DNA from: Xanthobacter flavus
GTDB taxonomy: Bacteria > Pseudomonadota > Alphaproteobacteria > Rhizobiales > Xanthobacteraceae
NCBI RefSeq assembly: GCF_017875275.1
Contig: NZ_JAGGML010000001.1
Span: 2,315,001-2,379,000, forward strand
Length of the DNA stretch: 64,000 nucleotides
Direction of reading: 5' to 3'
Part shown: positions 40,488 to 49,794 of the stretch, piece by piece
How the letters are laid out: each line of letters begins with the position of its first letter
Numbering within the stretch: the first letter of the stretch is position 1
Made by a program: the position numbers and the translations under genes
Notes under the pieces: generated by a model
The model's input: only the letters and a program-made list of their open reading frames with translations
What the model was told of the DNA's origin: nothing
Database searches by the model: none

Positions 40488-41294
40488 TCAATTCAGGACG
40501 AGGATTTCGCCTTCTCCGCCGGCCAGCCGGTTGCCGACGAGCCGCACCGCCCTGCCTGACAACTGCCCGCCGAACAGCGCAGCTAAGTCCGGCACCCGTC
40601 TGGCCAGCAGCTTCAAGGCTATGAAATCCTGAGGGCCGGCCTCGATAAAGCCCGGCGCCAGGGCATCGGGAGCGGTGGCCACGAGGACGGTACCCCGCTT
40701 CATGCCACGGCCCGCGCCGGGACCAAGCCGTCCCGCAATCGCCAATGTGCCGGCTAACAAGCCGTCAGCCGCACACGTCCCGGCATTGCCGCCCACCAGG
40801 ATCAGGCCGCCACGCAGCCGCGCGCCCAGGCCGTCCCCCACCGAGCCGGCGATGGAAACGACACCGCCCCGCATGCCTTGCCGCTCGCCCGGCTGCGGGC
40901 CGCCGACGCGGTCGCCGGCATTGCCGAAAACCTCGATCCGCCCGCCACTTAGGCCGGCGGCGAGCCCATCTCCGGCATCTCCCGAGATGGTGAGACGCCC
41001 GCCGCTCATGCCCGCGCCCGCCGCCGCGCCGACGCTGCCCTCGATCCGAACCTCACCGGCGGTCATGCCGGCGCCCACATGGTCGAGCCGCCGATCTCCG
41101 GAGATGACGAGCCCGTCCTGTTCGGTGGCCTCCACCGCGAATAGGTCGCCCAGCAGAGCCGTGCCGGTCCCGAACGGCAGGCTGCGGGCCGCCACATCGG
41201 CCACGTTCGCGCCAGCCAGCGCCGCGGGCAGAAGGCTCGATGCATCCACCCGCGCGGCGAGGGGGGCTTTCAAGGTCAGGCGGAATCCGCTCAT
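40488..41294 (-). CDS. fhcC: Formyltransferase/hydrolase complex subunit C
   Basis: A 268-residue protein related to the FwdC subunit of formylmethanofuran dehydrogenase. It has the glutamate-synthase alpha-type GXXGXXXG beta-helix: repeated turns such as GAGMTAGEVRIEGSVGAAAG, GAGMSGGRLTISGDAGDGLA and RGGLILVGGNAGTCA. With FhcA, B and D it transfers the formyl group from H4MPT to a methanofuran-like carrier and hydrolyses it to formate. The start at 41294 overlaps the fhcD stop by 4 nt. Confidence 0.93.
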   Translation of the reverse strand: MSGFRLTLKAPLAARVDASSLLPAALAGANVADVAARSLPFGTGTALLGDLFAVEATEQDGLVISGDRRLDHVGAGMTAGEVRIEGSVGAAAGAGMSGGRLTISGDAGDGLAAGLSGGRIEVFGNAGDRVGGPQPGERQGMRGGVVSIAGSVGDGLGARLRGGLILVGGNAGTCAADGLLAGTLAIAGRLGPGAGRGMKRGTVLVATAPDALAPGFIEAGPQDFIALKLLARRVPDLAALFGGQLSGRAVRLVGNRLAGGEGEILVLN

Positions 41295-42241
41295 CGTCCC
41301 GCCTCCGGGGTCGCGCCGGAAACCGGCGCCATCAGTTGATGCAGCTTGAAATGGAAGGGTCCGAGGTTGCCGCCGTAATTGCCGGCATCCACCGCCACCA
41401 CCCCGCCCGCGGCACCGAGGCCGCACACGGCGGTGATGCCGGCGCGCATGCTGTCCGCCACCTCGCCCTCGCTCAGGCCGTCGATGACGATTTCCAGCAC
41501 GCTCTCAACTTCAGCCGGCAAAGCAGTCTTGGCGATGCCGCGCAGGGTCGGGCAATAGGCCTCGTTGGAGGAGGCGATCAGGCCGGCATATTTGGACCCA
41601 ACCTTGGAGCCGGAGCGCACGACCCCGCCGGGGAAGGGCATGATGGCGCCGCGCACCTGCCCCATGGCCGCCACCGCAGCCTCCGCAGCCGCAAGGGCCG
41701 CCGGGCGCGAGCGGGCGAGAATGAGGAAGTTGCCGCCCCCCACCGCCGCCGTGGTCGAGCCGACGATCTCGTCGCAGACGAACTCGCCCTCCATCACGGG
41801 AATGCGCCAAATGCGGCTGCCACCAAGGTTTTTCGATATCTGGTGGCCATCACCGAAATAGCGCAGCGCCTTGCCGAGCGGCACGGCGGCGCCGCCCTGA
41901 AGGCCCGCATAAAGCGCCGAGGTGGGCGAGGTGAGCACGCATTGGCCGGCCCGAAGCGGCACGATCTTCTTAAGGTCCTTGAGGGACATGGCGAAGATGA
42001 GCACGGCATAGCCGGGGCGCCCGTCCGGCGTCTCGGCGGCGGGAATCTCCCGTTCGATAGCCGCCTCACAACCACAACCGATGACCGAGGTCGCGAACCC
42101 CGTGAGGCTCGCCGCCGCCGTATGCGCCCAGCGCGGCGTATCGGCGGTGATGATCAGGCGCGTCCCCGCCATGGGAAACGCCTCGGCGAAGCTGTCGCGA
42201 ATCTCGACGCCGTTGATGATGAGGGGGGCCGGCGCGCTCAC
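41291..42241 (-). CDS. fhcD: Formylmethanofuran:H4MPT formyltransferase subunit D
   Basis: A 316-residue formyltransferase (Ftr homolog). The GTG start at 42241 overlaps fhcA by 4 nt and gives the expected N-terminus INGVEIRDSFAEAFPMAGTR. Further family segments are GFATSVIGCGCEAAIE, RPGYAVLIFAMS, VLTSPTSALYAGL, LGKALRYFGDGHQISKNLGG, WRIPVMEGEFVCDE, GVVRSGSKVGSKYAGLIAS and a NYGGNLGPFHFKLHQL end. It catalyses formyl transfer between H4MPT and the methanofuran analogue. Confidence 0.95.
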   Translation of the reverse strand: MSAPAPLIINGVEIRDSFAEAFPMAGTRLIITADTPRWAHTAAASLTGFATSVIGCGCEAAIEREIPAAETPDGRPGYAVLIFAMSLKDLKKIVPLRAGQCVLTSPTSALYAGLQGGAAVPLGKALRYFGDGHQISKNLGGSRIWRIPVMEGEFVCDEIVGSTTAAVGGGNFLILARSRPAALAAAEAAVAAMGQVRGAIMPFPGGVVRSGSKVGSKYAGLIASSNEAYCPTLRGIAKTALPAEVESVLEIVIDGLSEGEVADSMRAGITAVCGLGAAGGVVAVDAGNYGGNLGPFHFKLHQLMAPVSGATPEAGR

Positions 42242-43887
42242 GGCTTCAGCTCCACGATCTCGGGGCCCTGGCCGCCGCGGATTTCGCTGTCGGCGATCTG
42301 GTAATGGCTGGATTTCAGGCCCACCGCCTCGTCGAACCACCGCTCCAAACGCTTGTCCATCAACGGATCGGAGGGCGGATGCACCGCATAGGTGCGCCCT
42401 TCGGTGAGGGCGACGATCTCGCCATTCACCACCACGACCTCGCCGTCTTTCATCACGAGACGCGGGTGGGCGAACATGGCCTCGCGGTCGGCCTGATCCT
42501 CATAGAGCACCACGTCCGCCCGCGCGCCGGGGCCGAGGTGGCCGCGATCCTTGAGGCCCAAAGTGCGGGCCGGCGCGGCGCGGGTGACGACGGCGATCTC
42601 CTCTAGCGTGTATTCGCGGGCGATGCTTTCAAGCCGGGTGTGGGAGCGCGCGGCCTTGTGGATCTGCCGCAGGTGATGGTCGCGGAACGGCTTGTCCATC
42701 AGCAGGCGGATGAGGTGCGGATAGGAGGTGAAGGGGCCGCCGTTGGGATGGTCCGTGGTGAGGTAGACCCGCCAGGGGTCCTCAATGAGCAGGAACAGCT
42801 CAAGCCCGATGGCCCATTGCAGGGCGTTCACGAAGGACGTGTCGCGGTAGTTGAACGGCACCACGCCGCAGGCCGCATCCATTTCGATATCCATGCCGAT
42901 CCACTTCTTGGGATCGGCGATGTTGTGGTTGCGGTATTGCGACATGAGGTCGGCCGAGGCGGTCACCGTCTGGCCGAACATGATCTGGCCCACGTCCACC
43001 GAGATGTGCGGCATGGCGTTCACCGCTTCCGCGATCTCGGCGGCGCCGGAAGAGAAGTGGCGGTCGCCCTCGGTGCCGTAGGAGTGGAACTGGATGTGGG
43101 TAAGGTGGAGGGGAAAGCCCTCCGTCGCCCCCATGGTCGCGAGCGTGGTCTTCACATTGCCCGGAATGCCGAGGTTGCAGCCGTGCAGGTGGATGGGATG
43201 GGGAACGCCCAGCTCCGTCACCGCCCGTTGCAGCGTATTGAGGATGCGCCGGGGCGTCATGTCGTAGAAGGGGCCGGCCTCGTCCAGATCGAGGTTTCGG
43301 CCGTTGAACTTGAAGGCGTTGATGCCGCCGGGATTGACGATCTTGATGGCGCAGCTCTGGGTCGCCTTGAGCATCCAGGCCACATAGTCATTGATCGCCT
43401 GCTGGCCTTCGCCCATGGCGATCAGGCGCAGCAGGAAGTCGTCATTGCCCAGCACCAGGAACCCGCCGGTGTCGATGTTCGGGATGTCCGCCATCTCGAG
43501 ATGGGCATGGCGGGCGTTGGCGCCCACCACGGCCGGCTCGAACACCGCCGTATAGCCCATCTGCGAATAGCGGCAGCCGGTGGCGTGGGTGGTCGGCGCC
43601 GCCCGCCCGCCACCACAGCCGCAGAAATCGCCGAACGGCTCGGGGAAAAGGGCGCGGTCCTCGTTCATGAGGAGGCGGCCGAGATTCACCTTGCCGCCAG
43701 CGATATGGCTGTGCAGGTCGATGCCGCCGGCGAGTACGATGCAGCCGGAGGCGTTCACCACCTCCTCGCTGCCGCCCGGCCCCGGATCGGCGATGACGCG
43801 GCCGTCCTCGACGACGACATCGCGCACCTGGTCGATGATGCCGTTGGCGGGATCGAACACCCGCCCGCCGGTGACGCGCGTCCTCAT
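42238..43887 (-). CDS. fhcA: Formyltransferase/hydrolase complex subunit A
   Basis: A 549-residue amidohydrolase-fold subunit homologous to FwdA. N-terminal metal site region IDLHSHIAGGKVNLGRLL; further segments are THATGCRYSQMGYTAVFEPAV, NPGGINAFKFNGR, PIHLHGCNLGIPGN, THIQFHSYGT, VDVGQIMFGQTVTASADL and YLTTDHPNGGPFTSYPHLIRLLM. It hydrolyses the N-formyl group of the carrier to formate. It overlaps both fhcB and fhcD by 4 nt. Confidence 0.95.
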   Translation of the reverse strand: MRTRVTGGRVFDPANGIIDQVRDVVVEDGRVIADPGPGGSEEVVNASGCIVLAGGIDLHSHIAGGKVNLGRLLMNEDRALFPEPFGDFCGCGGGRAAPTTHATGCRYSQMGYTAVFEPAVVGANARHAHLEMADIPNIDTGGFLVLGNDDFLLRLIAMGEGQQAINDYVAWMLKATQSCAIKIVNPGGINAFKFNGRNLDLDEAGPFYDMTPRRILNTLQRAVTELGVPHPIHLHGCNLGIPGNVKTTLATMGATEGFPLHLTHIQFHSYGTEGDRHFSSGAAEIAEAVNAMPHISVDVGQIMFGQTVTASADLMSQYRNHNIADPKKWIGMDIEMDAACGVVPFNYRDTSFVNALQWAIGLELFLLIEDPWRVYLTTDHPNGGPFTSYPHLIRLLMDKPFRDHHLRQIHKAARSHTRLESIAREYTLEEIAVVTRAAPARTLGLKDRGHLGPGARADVVLYEDQADREAMFAHPRLVMKDGEVVVVNGEIVALTEGRTYAVHPPSDPLMDKRLERWFDEAVGLKSSHYQIADSEIRGGQGPEIVELKP

Positions 43888-45197
43888 GCGCCCCTCCCAA
43901 GGTTGGCGAGGATGGCGGAGGCCGCCTCGGCGACGCTGGGAAGCTCGGCGGGGCGCAGGCCCTGGAGCGGAAGGCAGACGACGGAATCCATGCGGAAGAC
44001 ATGCCCCGGATGATCGACGCCGGGGGTGCCGACGGGGATGAACACGTCCGGCTCGCGGGCAAACGACGTGTCGGGATGGGCGAGGGCGATGACCGGACCG
44101 GCCGTGAAGTCCGGGGGCGGATCGGGCCGGAAGGCGCTGGCGTGGAGCAGGAGGTCCGCGTCCTCCAGCGCCGTTTCGGTCGCGTAGAGGTCCGGCGCGT
44201 GGCGGGAGGTGCCGGCGCCGATCACCGTGCGCAGGGGATAGCCGAAGCGCCAGAGCGCAAGCTGGTGGGCGCCCGTCACGTTGTCGCGTCCGCCAAGAGG
44301 CAGCACCGCCGCACGGGTGGTGGGAGAGAGGAGGTCGACCGCTTCGGCGGCGGAGCCGGCGACAGCAGCCGCATCTGAAGCCGGCAGTGTCGCGGCGTTC
44401 CAGGTGAAGACGCTGTAGCGCGCCGCGCGCAGCAGGCCTGCAAGCTCCGCCAGCGAGGCTCCGGCTAGGCCCGGCAGCACCGGAACGGCGCCGATGTCGC
44501 GGCCGGCGAGGGCGGACGCCAGCATGGCGCCGGCCGTGGCCACCTGTTCGGGCGGCACGCGGATTTCGCTCAGCTCATGGCCGGCGAGCGCCTTGCGCGA
44601 GGCGTCCGAGAACGGCGCGCCGATCATCACCACCCGGCGGGCGGAGGGGGCGAACAAAGGGGCGGCGTCGCCGCCTTCGCCCGCGCGCACCGGCATGATG
44701 CGCTCGAACAGGCGGCCGAAGCTCGCGGCGGGATCATCGCCGAACACCACCAGCAGGTCGCAGCGGTTGCGCACTTCGGCGAGCGTCGCGGCGATCCACC
44801 CCCGGCGCGCCAGGCGGTCGAGATTGGCGAACAGCCCGGCCGACGCGGAATGGTCAATGCTCGCGCCCGCCGTCATGGCGATATCGTAGAGCCGCCGGTG
44901 CCCTTCGAGATCAGCGCCGAGCCCGGAGAAGACGGACGCACGCGCCGCCTTCAGGTGGCCCGCCGCAGCCGCCGCAGCCTCGGCAAGGCTTACGGGCGCG
45001 CCGTTGACGCGGGGAGAAGGGGGAGGCACGTCGCCACGCGCCAGGAGGCGGGCGGCATCGGCGCAGGCCTTGCGCGGCATCACCACGCGGCCGGCGACGG
45101 CCACCTCGATGTCGTCGCAGCCGAGGCCGCAGAACCCGCACACCACGTCTCGCACGATGCGGGGGGCATCGGCTTCGGTCGTTTCGCCCGATGACAT
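43884..45197 (-). CDS. fhcB: Formyltransferase/hydrolase complex subunit B
   Basis: A 437-residue homolog of FwdB, in the molybdopterin-oxidoreductase fold but shorter than true formylmethanofuran dehydrogenase. The N-terminal cysteine cluster CGFCGLGCDD is kept. Later segments are GLGADLEGHRRLYDIAMTAG, DLLVVFGDDPAASFGRLFER, GGRDNVTGAHQLALWRFGYP and PDVFIPVGTPGVDHPGHVFR. In methylotrophs the Fhc complex works as hydrolase without redox chemistry, so cofactor binding is not expected. The start at 45197 (MSSGETTEADAPRIV) follows GGGTGAG. It is first of fhcB-A-D-C-cytochrome c. Confidence 0.92.
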   Translation of the reverse strand: MSSGETTEADAPRIVRDVVCGFCGLGCDDIEVAVAGRVVMPRKACADAARLLARGDVPPPSPRVNGAPVSLAEAAAAAAGHLKAARASVFSGLGADLEGHRRLYDIAMTAGASIDHSASAGLFANLDRLARRGWIAATLAEVRNRCDLLVVFGDDPAASFGRLFERIMPVRAGEGGDAAPLFAPSARRVVMIGAPFSDASRKALAGHELSEIRVPPEQVATAGAMLASALAGRDIGAVPVLPGLAGASLAELAGLLRAARYSVFTWNAATLPASDAAAVAGSAAEAVDLLSPTTRAAVLPLGGRDNVTGAHQLALWRFGYPLRTVIGAGTSRHAPDLYATETALEDADLLLHASAFRPDPPPDFTAGPVIALAHPDTSFAREPDVFIPVGTPGVDHPGHVFRMDSVVCLPLQGLRPAELPSVAEAASAILANLGRGA

Positions 45198-45520
45198 GAG
45201 GCTCACCCCTGCCCGGAAGAGGCGTCGCACGGCACGGCCGGCGAACAAAAGCCCAGCATCGGCGCGAAGCCGGCTCCAAAACGGGGGTCAAGCGAGAAGA
45301 GAACGGGACTCAAGCGGTAACTGGCCATGGCTTTGCCTTGGGATTGATGGACCCAATCAAGACGCCGCGGCGGTTGCCCGCTTGTCGTTGCAGTGCGCTT
45401 CGGAAAGATCCGTGCGCCATGCGTCTGTTCTTGGCGGGGACGCTAACACAGCGAAGCGGAGCCGAAAACCCGTCACATGTGCGGCGCCTGCGAGAAGGAT
45501 TTGTGCGGCGCGGAAACGAT
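45198..45520. other. Intergenic region upstream of fhcB
   Basis: These 323 bp contain no gene I can support. They must carry the promoter of the fhc operon. A loose -35/-10 pair (TTGACC-N17-TTCGCG, minus strand, around 45261-45290) is the best I can see. A small dyad TTGAT-N7-ATCAA lies near 45340-45360. The region also receives transcription leaving the pqq operon end on the same strand. Confidence 0.4.
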
Positions 45521-45874
45521 TTACTTGAAGCAGGTGATTTCTGCTTCCGCCTGCGCCCGGCGCAGTTCGGCGATGGTGTCTTCATATTGGGGCGTGTTGC
45601 GGAAGATGTTCGCCGCCTGCCCCACGCCCTGCCGCATGGAGAGAATGGTCTCGGCCGCGACATAATGGTCATAGGGCAGGATCGAGGCGAGCGTGTCCAC
45701 CGAGCAGGAACAGCGCGCCATGGCTTCCCGGGTCTGGCCGTTGGCGGCCATGCAGCCGAACACGTAATCGACGCGCGCGGAGGTGGGATAATCGTTGTCG
45801 CTGGCGCTCGCCGCAGCCGCCGCCCCGCAGAGGGTGAGCAGCAGGGCGCCGGCCTCAATGGCCCGTCGGATCAT
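45521..45874 (-). CDS. Small exported Cys-containing protein downstream of pqqE, function unknown
   Basis: A 117-residue precursor with a signal peptide (residues 1-25, ending ASAS). The mature part, about 92 residues, has cysteines in FGCMAANG, RCSCSVDTL and at the C-terminus ITCF. It also has a helical segment YDHYVAAETILSMRQGVGQ. No domain recognised. Its start overlaps the upstream gene by 20 nt, which is itself coupled to pqqE, so all are probably one operon. A periplasmic role with PQQ-dependent dehydrogenases is inferred from position only. Confidence 0.7.
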   Translation of the reverse strand: MIRRAIEAGALLLTLCGAAAAASASDNDYPTSARVDYVFGCMAANGQTREAMARCSCSVDTLASILPYDHYVAAETILSMRQGVGQAANIFRNTPQYEDTIAELRRAQAEAEITCFK

Positions 45875-46574
45875 AACCGATGCTCTCCTCCCACAGGGCG
45901 CCGCCCGGCGCCTCGGCCTTGATGGCCAGCCGCACGATCTGGCCGGGAACCTCCGGCGACACCTCGAACGTATAGACGAGCGTTTCGAGCCCGCGCATCC
46001 GCGCGGCGTTGGGATCGCCCTTGAACGGGCTCACCGCGACGCGCCAGCCCTTCACCGTCTGCCCGCCCACGGTGAGGTCGGTTGCGGTGACGGTGGCGGC
46101 ATCGCGCAAAGCAGTGCGGATGGCGGTCTTGAAGTAGCGGGGATTCCCCTTGAGCCGCCCCGACAGGTCGCCGAGGTGGTTCTCGAGGAAAAGAAGCAGC
46201 ATGGGGTTGGTGGTCACGCCCTCGAACGGCCCGGCGGCGTGGTGGCGCTCCGGCGAGAAGAAATCGACCTTCACGTCACGCGCATCGCCCCCGCCCGCGC
46301 TCGTCTCGATCATGAGAACCACGCGATCCTCGAAGGTCGCCCCGAGTTCGGGATTGGCCACCTTGCGGGCATATCGATAGGTGAGCGTCTGGCCGGCCTT
46401 GGTGTTGGCGAGCTGCGGCTCCTCGAACAGCAGCGTCGCCGCGTCAGGGGTGGCCGGCTGGGAGGCGGCCTGCGCCTCGGCACCGCTCGCCGCCTGCGGC
46501 ATCACGAGGGCGCCGCCGGAGAACAGGGCGGCCATGGAGACGAGCCAGAGGCCCAGCGCACGATTGAGGCTCAC
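45855..46574 (-). CDS. Exported protein of unknown function coupled to pqqE
   Basis: A 239-residue precursor with a signal peptide ([20 protein letters not shown], cleavage near ASGAEA). The mature domain is beta-rich: [67 protein letters not shown] and [20 protein letters not shown]. No known family recognised and no catalytic motif is evident. It overlaps the pqqE stop by 4 nt and the next gene by 20 nt, so it is an integral part of the pqq operon here. Confidence 0.72.
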   Translation of the reverse strand: MSLNRALGLWLVSMAALFSGGALVMPQAASGAEAQAASQPATPDAATLLFEEPQLANTKAGQTLTYRYARKVANPELGATFEDRVVLMIETSAGGGDARDVKVDFFSPERHHAAGPFEGVTTNPMLLLFLENHLGDLSGRLKGNPRYFKTAIRTALRDAATVTATDLTVGGQTVKGWRVAVSPFKGDPNAARMRGLETLVYTFEVSPEVPGQIVRLAIKAEAPGGALWEESIGYDPTGH

Positions 46575-47752
46575 GATGCGGCTCCTTCGGGCGTCTTCGC
46601 GGGCGCCCCGCCGATGGTGCGATAGACGTAATCCGGGGCGACCGCCGCCGCCTCCCCCGTCGCCAGCGCCTCGACGCGGGCGTGGAAGGGCGAGAGCGAG
46701 CAGGCCGGGTCGGTCGCCGCCGCATCACCCACCAGCGCCATGGCCTGGCAGCGGCAGCCGCCGAAGTCCATCTCCCGCCGGTCGCAGCTGCGGCAGGGCT
46801 CGCGCATCCAGTCGGTGCCGCGAAAGGCGTTGAAGGCCGGCGAGGCACGCCAGATATCGCCCAGCGCGTGGTCGCGCACGGACCAGAATTCGAGGTTCGG
46901 GATGCTTTCCGCCGCATGGCAGGGCAGCACCCGGCCGGTGGGCGTGACATTCAGCGTGCGCCGCCCCCAGCCGCCGGAGCAGGGCTTGGGATAGCGGGCG
47001 TAATAGTCCGGGATCACCATGTCGATGACGAGGATGCCTTCGAGCCGCCGCCGCGCCTCCTCCACCAGCGCCACGGAATGATCCACGTCCGGGCGGGCGG
47101 GCATGAGGGCAGCGCGGTTCGCATAGGCCCAGCCGTAATACTGGGTGTGCGCCACCTCCAGCCGGCGGGCCTTCAGCGCCACGGCAAGGGCGATGATGTC
47201 CTCCACCTCATGGATGTTGCCGCGATGGATGACGGCATTGAGCGTCAGGGGCAGGCCGAGGTCGGTGACCTTGCGGGCGAATTCCAGCTTCGCCGCGTGG
47301 CCGCCCTTGTATCCGCCGATGCGGTCGCCGGTCTCGGCGCTCGCCCCCTGCACGGAGAGCTGCACATGGTCGAGCCCCGCATCCGAGAGCGCGTCGATCA
47401 TGCCGGAGGCGCGACCGATGCCGGAGGTGATGAGGTTGGTGTAGAGCCCCTCCGCCGCGCAATGGGCGGTCAGCTCCACGAGGTCTGGCCGGGCGGTCGG
47501 CTCGCCGCCGGAGAGGTGGACGTGGAGGATGCCCAGCGCCGCCGCCTCGCTCAGCACCCGCTTCCAGGTGGCGGTGTCCAGCTCCGCCTCGCGGCGCTCC
47601 AGCTCCAGCGGGTTGGAGCAATAGGGACAGCGCAGGGGGCAGCGATGGGTCAGCTCGGCGAGGATGCCGATGGGATGGCCGACCGGGGGCGCCACCGCCG
47701 GGCGGGGCGCCTCGCGCACCTCGGTACGGATATCGCTGCCGATCCCGCTCAT
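46571..47752 (-). CDS. pqqE: PQQ synthesis radical SAM enzyme PqqE
   Basis: A 393-residue radical SAM enzyme that cross-links the Glu and Tyr of PqqA. The SAM cluster motif CPLRCPYC supplies Cys38, Cys42 and Cys45. It is followed by [14 protein letters not shown] and a SPASM-type C-terminal region with [33 protein letters not shown]. Overlaps pqqD by 4 nt and the unknown exported gene by 4 nt. Confidence 0.96.
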   Translation of the reverse strand: MSGIGSDIRTEVREAPRPAVAPPVGHPIGILAELTHRCPLRCPYCSNPLELERREAELDTATWKRVLSEAAALGILHVHLSGGEPTARPDLVELTAHCAAEGLYTNLITSGIGRASGMIDALSDAGLDHVQLSVQGASAETGDRIGGYKGGHAAKLEFARKVTDLGLPLTLNAVIHRGNIHEVEDIIALAVALKARRLEVAHTQYYGWAYANRAALMPARPDVDHSVALVEEARRRLEGILVIDMVIPDYYARYPKPCSGGWGRRTLNVTPTGRVLPCHAAESIPNLEFWSVRDHALGDIWRASPAFNAFRGTDWMREPCRSCDRREMDFGGCRCQAMALVGDAAATDPACSLSPFHARVEALATGEAAAVAPDYVYRTIGGAPAKTPEGAAS

Positions 47753-48024
47753 GTCTCGATCACCCGGCGCGCGATGAGGCTGCCGATCATGTCCTTGACG
47801 TCATCGGCGATCACCTCGCGCTTTTCGTCGTAGCGGGCGGCGAGGGCATCCACGATCTCGGCGCAGGTGCGCTTTCCGTCCACCAGTTCCAGCACGGCGG
47901 CGGCGATCTCGTCGATGTCGAACGCCCGCTCCGGCGCCAGCAGCACATGGCGGGCGCGCACCTGATCGTATTTGAGCTTCACGCCACGGGGCAGGCGCGG
48001 AACGTCGGTTTCCTCGGCGCGCAT
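47749..48024 (-). CDS. pqqD: PqqA peptide chaperone PqqD
   Basis: A 91-residue RiPP recognition protein that presents PqqA to Pqq[28 protein letters not shown] (split by LLAPER), [16 protein letters not shown]-like helix, [13 protein letters not shown] and a C-terminal helix. The start at 48024 ([14 protein letters not shown]) is 1 nt after the pqqC stop; the longer frame adds Arg-rich sequence from within pqqC. Confidence 0.92.
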   Translation of the reverse strand: MRAEETDVPRLPRGVKLKYDQVRARHVLLAPERAFDIDEIAAAVLELVDGKRTCAEIVDALAARYDEKREVIADDVKDMIGSLIARRVIET

Positions 48025-48025
48025 C

Positions 48026-48847
48026 TCATTCCCCGACGATGGCGACGCCCGGTCGCCAGGCACCCGGCGCGGGCCAACCCGGCGCCACATAGGCGAGATA
48101 GAGCGCGTCCAGCTGCGCCCACAGCACCTCGGTCTTGAAGGTGAGGGCGCGGATGACGGCGCGCTGCTCGGCCGCCGTGCGGGCGTGCTGCTTCACGTAT
48201 TCGAGGGCGAAGTCCGCATCCTTCGGCGCCTGGTCGAGGCGGCGGCGGAAATAGGCGACGACGGTCTCGTTGATGAAATCGTAGTGCTCCAGCATCCCCG
48301 AGATGCGCTCGGCATGGATGCCCGGCGCGAACAACTCGGTGAGCGAGGAGGCCACCGCCTCCAGCAAGGTGTTCTCCGCCACGAAGCGCACATAGGCTTC
48401 CACCGCGAACTTGGTGGCCGGCAGGGCGCCTTCCCTGGAGACCACATAATCCCGGTCGAGGCCGAGGCCGTCTGTCAGCACCAGCCAGCGCTCGATGCCG
48501 CCGGAATCCGCGCCGAAGCCGTCATGGTCGGTGATGCGGTGCAGCCATTCCCGGCGCAGCTCGCGGTCGTCGCAGCGGGCCATCAGCGCCGCATCCTTGC
48601 GGGGGATGGCGGACTGGTAACAGTAGCGGTTGAGCGCCCAGGCGCGGACCTGATCGCGGTTCAGCCGGCCGGAATGCAGCAGCTTATGGAAGGGGTGGAG
48701 GTTGTGGTAGCGCGTCGCGCCCACCGCGCGCAGCGCCGCCTCAAGCCCTTCTGGGGAGAGGGGCTCCTGCGGCGCGGGCAAAGGCGGGAAATCGGCGGGA
48801 AGATCGGCCGCTTCGGCCAGCACCCGGACGGTGGCTTGCGCGCTCAT
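48026..48847 (-). CDS. pqqC: Pyrroloquinoline-quinone synthase PqqC
   Basis: A 273-residue oxygen-dependent oxidase that closes the last ring of PQQ. Signature stretches: YHNLHPFHKLLHSGRLNRDQ, VRAWALNRYCYQSAIPRKDA, RCDDRELRREWLHRITDHDG, FAVEAYVRFV, ELFAPGIHAERISGML. Overlaps pqqB by 4 nt. Slightly longer at the N-terminus than the usual about 250 residues. Confidence 0.96.
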   Translation of the reverse strand: MSAQATVRVLAEAADLPADFPPLPAPQEPLSPEGLEAALRAVGATRYHNLHPFHKLLHSGRLNRDQVRAWALNRYCYQSAIPRKDAALMARCDDRELRREWLHRITDHDGFGADSGGIERWLVLTDGLGLDRDYVVSREGALPATKFAVEAYVRFVAENTLLEAVASSLTELFAPGIHAERISGMLEHYDFINETVVAYFRRRLDQAPKDADFALEYVKQHARTAAEQRAVIRALTFKTEVLWAQLDALYLAYVAPGWPAPGAWRPGVAIVGE

Positions 48848-49743
48848 AGGGTGAACTCCATTCCATCCCGGGCGACCGTCCAGCCGGCCGATTCCACGGC
48901 GCGGTGCTCATCGGAGCCATCGATCAGCGCGGGATTGGTGTTGTTGATGTGAATGAACACCCGGCGCGCCACCGGCAGATCGGCAAGCAGCGCCACCGTG
49001 CCATCCGTGCCGGACATGGAGAGGTGCCCCATGCGCGCGCCCGTCTTGGTGCCGATGCCGGCGGTGATCATCTCGTCGTCGCGGTAGAGCGTGCCGTCGA
49101 AGAACAGAAGGTCGGCCCCGGCGATGCGCCGGCGCAGGCCATCCGTCACGGCGGCACAGCCAGGCACGTAGACGAGACGGCGTCCGGCGGACGTGATCGT
49201 CACACCCACGGTGGAGCCGGATTCCTCGCCGATCACGAGAGAAGCATCCTCGCGCCAGAGCGGCACCTTGCCGGGCACGGTGAAGAATTCCATGGTCAGG
49301 CCCGGCACCGGCGAGAACGGCACGTCGAACGAGACGGGCTCCCGGCGCACCAGCGCCCTGGACACCACGTCGAAGACCTGGTTCTGCGCGATCAGCGTGA
49401 GCGTGTCGGCCGTGCCGTATACCTCGAACGCCTGCTGCTCCCGCAAGGTCAGCAGACCGGCGATGTGGTCCACGTCACCATTGGTGAGGACGACGGCGCG
49501 AATGGGGCTGTCGCGGCCATCCACCCGAGGCTGAAGCGCCCGGGTCGCGGCGATCTGGGCCCGCAGATCGGGCGAGGCATTCAGGAGCACCCACGAGGCA
49601 CCGTCCTCCGAGACGGCGATGCTCGACTGGGTGCGGGGTGTGACCCGTGGATCACCCATCCATGCCAGTTGGCACACCGGACAGCGGCAGTTCCACTGGG
49701 GAACGCCGCCGCCGGCCGCTGAACCGAGAACGATCACCTGCAT
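48844..49743 (-). CDS. pqqB: PQQ biosynthesis protein PqqB (MBL fold)
   Basis: A 299-residue metallo-beta-lactamase-fold hydroxylase acting on the cross-linked tyrosine. Seen: VIVLGSAAGGGVPQWNCRCP with the zinc-binding Cys region CPVCQL, VLTNGDVDHIAGLLTLRE, FFDGTLYRDDEM, MGHLSMSGTDG, RVFIHINNTNPAL. The start at 49743 gives the canonical MQVIVLGSAAGG N-terminus. It is 51 bp downstream of pqqA. Confidence 0.96.
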   Translation of the reverse strand: MQVIVLGSAAGGGVPQWNCRCPVCQLAWMGDPRVTPRTQSSIAVSEDGASWVLLNASPDLRAQIAATRALQPRVDGRDSPIRAVVLTNGDVDHIAGLLTLREQQAFEVYGTADTLTLIAQNQVFDVVSRALVRREPVSFDVPFSPVPGLTMEFFTVPGKVPLWREDASLVIGEESGSTVGVTITSAGRRLVYVPGCAAVTDGLRRRIAGADLLFFDGTLYRDDEMITAGIGTKTGARMGHLSMSGTDGTVALLADLPVARRVFIHINNTNPALIDGSDEHRAVESAGWTVARDGMEFTL

Positions 49744-49794
49744 GACGCGACAAACGCTCCTGCCCAATCGCTCGCGGCTCCCGACCTCGGTCGA

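Noticed and set aside
43884-45197. Reading fhcB as a catalytic formylmethanofuran dehydrogenase (molybdopterin enzyme)
   Set aside because: Gene set (fhcA,B,C,D with mch and mtdB) is that of the bacterial formyltransferase/hydrolase complex, the protein is shorter, and no partner FwdD/F/G-type genes are present.
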